DNA from: Bacteriovoracales bacterium
GTDB taxonomy: Bacteria > Bdellovibrionota > Bacteriovoracia > Bacteriovoracales > Bacteriovoracaceae
DNA length: 15,286 nucleotides
NCBI GenBank assembly: GCA_007117175.1
Contig: SKGZ01000061.1
Span: forward strand, 1-15,286
Direction of reading: 5' to 3'
In this document: positions 13,022 to 15,286 of the stretch, one piece after another
Layout of the letters: each line of letters begins with the position of its first letter
How positions within the stretch are numbered: position 1 is the stretch's first letter
Notes under the pieces: model-generated
The model's input: the letters and a program-made list of their open reading frames with translations, nothing else
Database searches by the model: none
What the model was told of the DNA's origin: nothing
Translations under genes and position numbers: made by a program

Positions 13022-15286
13022 CTATGGGTGAATAGAAACAGACTCGAGCTCTTGAGGAAAGATGATTCCCTTGAGTAATGCCTGTATGGGATTGTCAATC
13101 ATCTGATTGTCTTCGCTAGGGATATTTTGTAATTCAACTCGAGGGTAATCAACTTGGGAATCACTGATAAGAGGAGCGTGTAGTACAGTTAAATTGGTAA
13201 GAGGCATCTGTAACCTGTAAGAAATAAGTGCTAAGGCTTCATCAAAAGTAAAGACTCTTTGCCGAGTATCAATTCGCACACCTTGTCCAACTGACTTGGT
13301 AGCGTAATTAAAAGATCGGATCAATCCTCTAGGTTTTGAGATAAGGTAGCTATTAATTCTTGGTTTAAGATTAGCAAGTCGCAGAGGACCATCGGAGATA
13401 CTCTCACCTTCTGCTTGTGGGCAGCCATCACCATTTGAATAGATAAATTCAATATCCAGTGGTTTTCTGGGAAAACTTTCTCCAGCAGCAGTGTAGCGAC
13501 AAGTGATGTAAGGGCTAATGTGGTGTTGCAAATCATTTTGGATAATGAAGTCTAGCATGTCTTGGTTATCACCATCCGCTCCACCGAAGCTATCGAATAA
13601 CTCATGCATTTTGACCAGTTTGTTATAATCATAAAAACGAAGAGGCTCGGAAAATGTCAGCTGATTAGGGACTTCTGATGGATCACAGTCATTAGCCTGA
13701 TAAGCATCGCAATAAGGGGCCAGTGAGAGATTGTGATTAGGATTTTTAATCACACCGTAATCATAAACATTAACACCTGCAAGAGTAGTAAAGATTTTGT
13801 TATTTCCGGTGTCAGGGTAGAGGATATGAGAGTCTGTATAAATCTGAATTGGATTTTGGGTGTAATTATAGACACTATCTTTAATATAAACATAAAAATT
13901 TTCTTTTGAGTCAGAGTTATTAATTGTATCTGGGTGGACCATTAATTGAAATGACTGATGATTTGCTAGAGGTTCAGAGCAGGGATTGACGGTATAAGCA
14001 GGGGGTATGGTGATAGTTGATGCAGGAATGATAGTACCTGCTGTCTGTGAGATATCGTTAAATCTAGTAATGGTTTGACTTGCTTCATGAAGTACGAAGC
14101 GAGAATCATTTATTTCTATATTGGAGACATACAAACAAAGCTCTTCACCGGCAAAGACATCATTGACAGTCAGCCGAAAGGCTTGGTGGGGTTGACTTCC
14201 ACTCCAAATGGAGTGAGCAGTTCCATTAATTTGAGCGGCATAATCATCAGGATCAAAGCAGTAGGCTTGAACGTTGCTGTCATTAATATTGATGGTGACT
14301 GAGTCTGTGCCGTCACATGATGCTTCAGCATTGGCGTCGATAGCGTAGAGGCGCTGACCATTAGCGTCTTGGATATATTTTGATGTCTTATGATCAAATA
14401 GCTCAAAGACATGTGGTCCGGTACTTGATTCATAATTGGAGTGATAGCGCAGTACTAGATTATAATCATATCCTGGTGGAAAATCGAATAGGCCGGGTCT
14501 ATTGTCTAATAAACCAATAGAATCTGTGTCACAAATGAGTTCTGGGTTATCAATTTTGCAAAAAATAGGGTGATGACTACCAGCTTTATAGGCCACTGTG
14601 TACTCTTGAATTCCAGAGGGATTCCAACCGCGATGGGTGCGAGCGTTATTAATGAGTTCGGAGTGACTGGTGGTGGTTGGCAGATGGCGTAGCGGGTAGA
14701 GTGTGAGACCGTAAGGCAAAGTCGCATCGGGGTGATTTAGGGCTGCCATCATATCAGGAAGGCTTACAGCTTGCGTGAATATATTTTGGTATTGAAGAGT
14801 TTGCATTCCCTGTCTTTTCAGCACTGGAGGAATTGCAAAGTGATCATTAAAGGGATGGTAATATCTCATGTCCCCACGGCCGACCATTTTGGTATTAAGA
14901 AAATTGCTTCCGGCCATCACTTGATAGATCTCTTCTAATGAAAAACGACGGATATTCCGATTATTATTTTCTGCTTCCGCTAAATAGATATAAAGGCCAA
15001 GTAGTCCAGCAAAATAAGGTTTGAGTTCATTAAAACGAGGAGCTAACCAATTGCGACAAGACTGACTACTGCCGTTCACATAGGGTGGGGGAAGATCATT
15101 GCCACTGGTGTCTAATTCGTAACAGTTATTGGGTTTAGTTGGGTCGTTTTGAATATCAATAAGCCCTGCATTGAGCTCTTCAAAAATATCAATCATGAAA
15201 ATGGGTGGTTGGTAGGTTTTTTCCTCGCCCAATTGATCTACGTCATTACGATCTTTTTCAGCGTTGGTGGAAATAATCACAGGAGA
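13022..15286 (-). CDS. Large paralogous protein, partial (5' end beyond window)
   Basis: The C-terminal 754 residues of a second copy of the large lipoprotein family. The frame is open to the window edge, and residues SPVII before the first in-frame GTG align with the paralogue's EPVIT. That GTG (15280) is therefore not a start, and the real N-terminus lies outside. The N-terminal shared block (PIFMIDIFEELNAGL, CRNWLAPRFNELKPYFAGLLGLYIYLAE, NNRNIRRFSLEEIY) and the C-terminal block (FNYATKSVGQGV, VFTFDEALALISYRLQMPL, IHP at the end) closely match the downstream gene. The centre is longer: 182 residues lie between the Cys of AYC and that of APYCDA, against 28 in the paralogue. The extra part is rich in Asn, Ser, Thr and beta-prone strands. 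By homology it should be an exported lipoprotein, but the lipobox is not visible. It is 71 bases upstream of the second copy, same strand. Function unknown. Confidence 0.9.
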   Translation of the reverse strand, partial: SPVIISTNAEKDRNDVDQLGEEKTYQPPIFMIDIFEELNAGLIDIQNDPTKPNNCYELDTSGNDLPPPYVNGSSQSCRNWLAPRFNELKPYFAGLLGLYIYLAEAENNNRNIRRFSLEEIYQVMAGSNFLNTKMVGRGDMRYYHPFNDHFAIPPVLKRQGMQTLQYQNIFTQAVSLPDMMAALNHPDATLPYGLTLYPLRHLPTTTSHSELINNARTHRGWNPSGIQEYTVAYKAGSHHPIFCKIDNPELICDTDSIGLLDNRPGLFDFPPGYDYNLVLRYHSNYESSTGPHVFELFDHKTSKYIQDANGQRLYAIDANAEASCDGTDSVTININDSNVQAYCFDPDDYAAQINGTAHSIWSGSQPHQAFRLTVNDVFAGEELCLYVSNIEINDSRFVLHEASQTITRFNDISQTAGTIIPASTITIPPAYTVNPCSEPLANHQSFQLMVHPDTINNSDSKENFYVYIKDSVYNYTQNPIQIYTDSHILYPDTGNNKIFTTLAGVNVYDYGVIKNPNHNLSLAPYCDAYQANDCDPSEVPNQLTFSEPLRFYDYNKLVKMHELFDSFGGADGDNQDMLDFIIQNDLQHHISPYITCRYTAAGESFPRKPLDIEFIYSNGDGCPQAEGESISDGPLRLANLKPRINSYLISKPRGLIRSFNYATKSVGQGVRIDTRQRVFTFDEALALISYRLQMPLTNLTVLHAPLISDSQVDYPRVELQNIPSEDNQMIDNPIQALLKGIIFPQELESVSIHP
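15029..15058 (-). repeat. 30-bp segment identical to 11523-11552
   Basis: Mate of the segment at 11523-11552. It encodes the shared CRNWLAPRFN block in the upstream paralogue, and identity ends at the flanking codons. Confidence 0.7.

Noticed and set aside
13321-14727. Several frames within the partial paralogue on both strands
   Set aside because: All lie inside the long coding frame that matches the downstream paralogue; none shows a ribosome site or signal peptide.
1-15286. tRNA, rRNA, CRISPR, IS or phage elements
   Set aside because: No transposase, integrase, repeat-spacer pattern or tRNA-like cloverleaf was recognised on either strand by reading.

Overview
The window looks like chromosomal DNA of an AT-rich Gram-negative bacterium. 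Evidence for this is a lipoprotein with a type II signal peptide, a FadL-type outer-membrane beta-barrel, several Sec signal peptides, and a compact sucC-sucD-ndk operon. The mix of a succinyl-CoA ligase/ndk operon, many small exported proteins and very large lipoproteins without obvious family would fit Bdellovibrionota (Bacteriovorax-like) or a related former-deltaproteobacterial lineage. That placement is an inference from style, not from a marker gene. I see no tRNA, rRNA, CRISPR array, transposase or phage gene.

Layout. (1) 1-1478: the C-terminal two thirds of an endonuclease/exonuclease/phosphatase (EEP) fold protein on +, apparently broken at its 5' end. It runs tail-to-tail into, and overlaps, an intact exonuclease III gene (xth) on -. 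(2) 1571-2672: three small exported proteins on + in an apparent operon. The first two are ungapped paralogues with four cysteines in identical spacing. (3) 2638-3528: a metallo-beta-lactamase-fold hydrolase on -, overlapping the third small gene at its 3' end. (4) 3670-6153: the housekeeping operon sucC-sucD-ndk on +. (5) 6184-7350: an AAA-type ATPase with a DUF4143/PD-(D/E)XK-like C-terminus on -, with a promoter placed so that its mRNA may be leaderless. (6) 7449-9938: a translationally coupled envelope operon on -, read in the order SH3-domain protein, M48 zinc protease, FadL-like outer-membrane protein. (7) 10032-15286: two very large tandem paralogues on -. The downstream one is a complete 972-residue lipoprotein. 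The upstream one is cut by the window edge, and most likely lacks its N-terminal part in this view.

How the genes work together. SucCD makes ATP or GTP from succinyl-CoA in the TCA cycle, and Ndk equilibrates the nucleoside triphosphates. The SH3/M48/OMP set looks like a periplasm and outer-membrane module. The two large lipoproteins have conserved ends and a divergent middle; the upstream copy carries about 154 extra residues at one point. The most unusual items are the ungapped four-cysteine secreted pair, the tandem lipoproteins with a variable centre, and an 18-bp near-palindrome at the xth/EEP overlap that encodes nearly the same hexapeptide (VSFKLT / VSLKLT) on both strands. Functions of the small exported proteins and the large lipoproteins are unknown to me.
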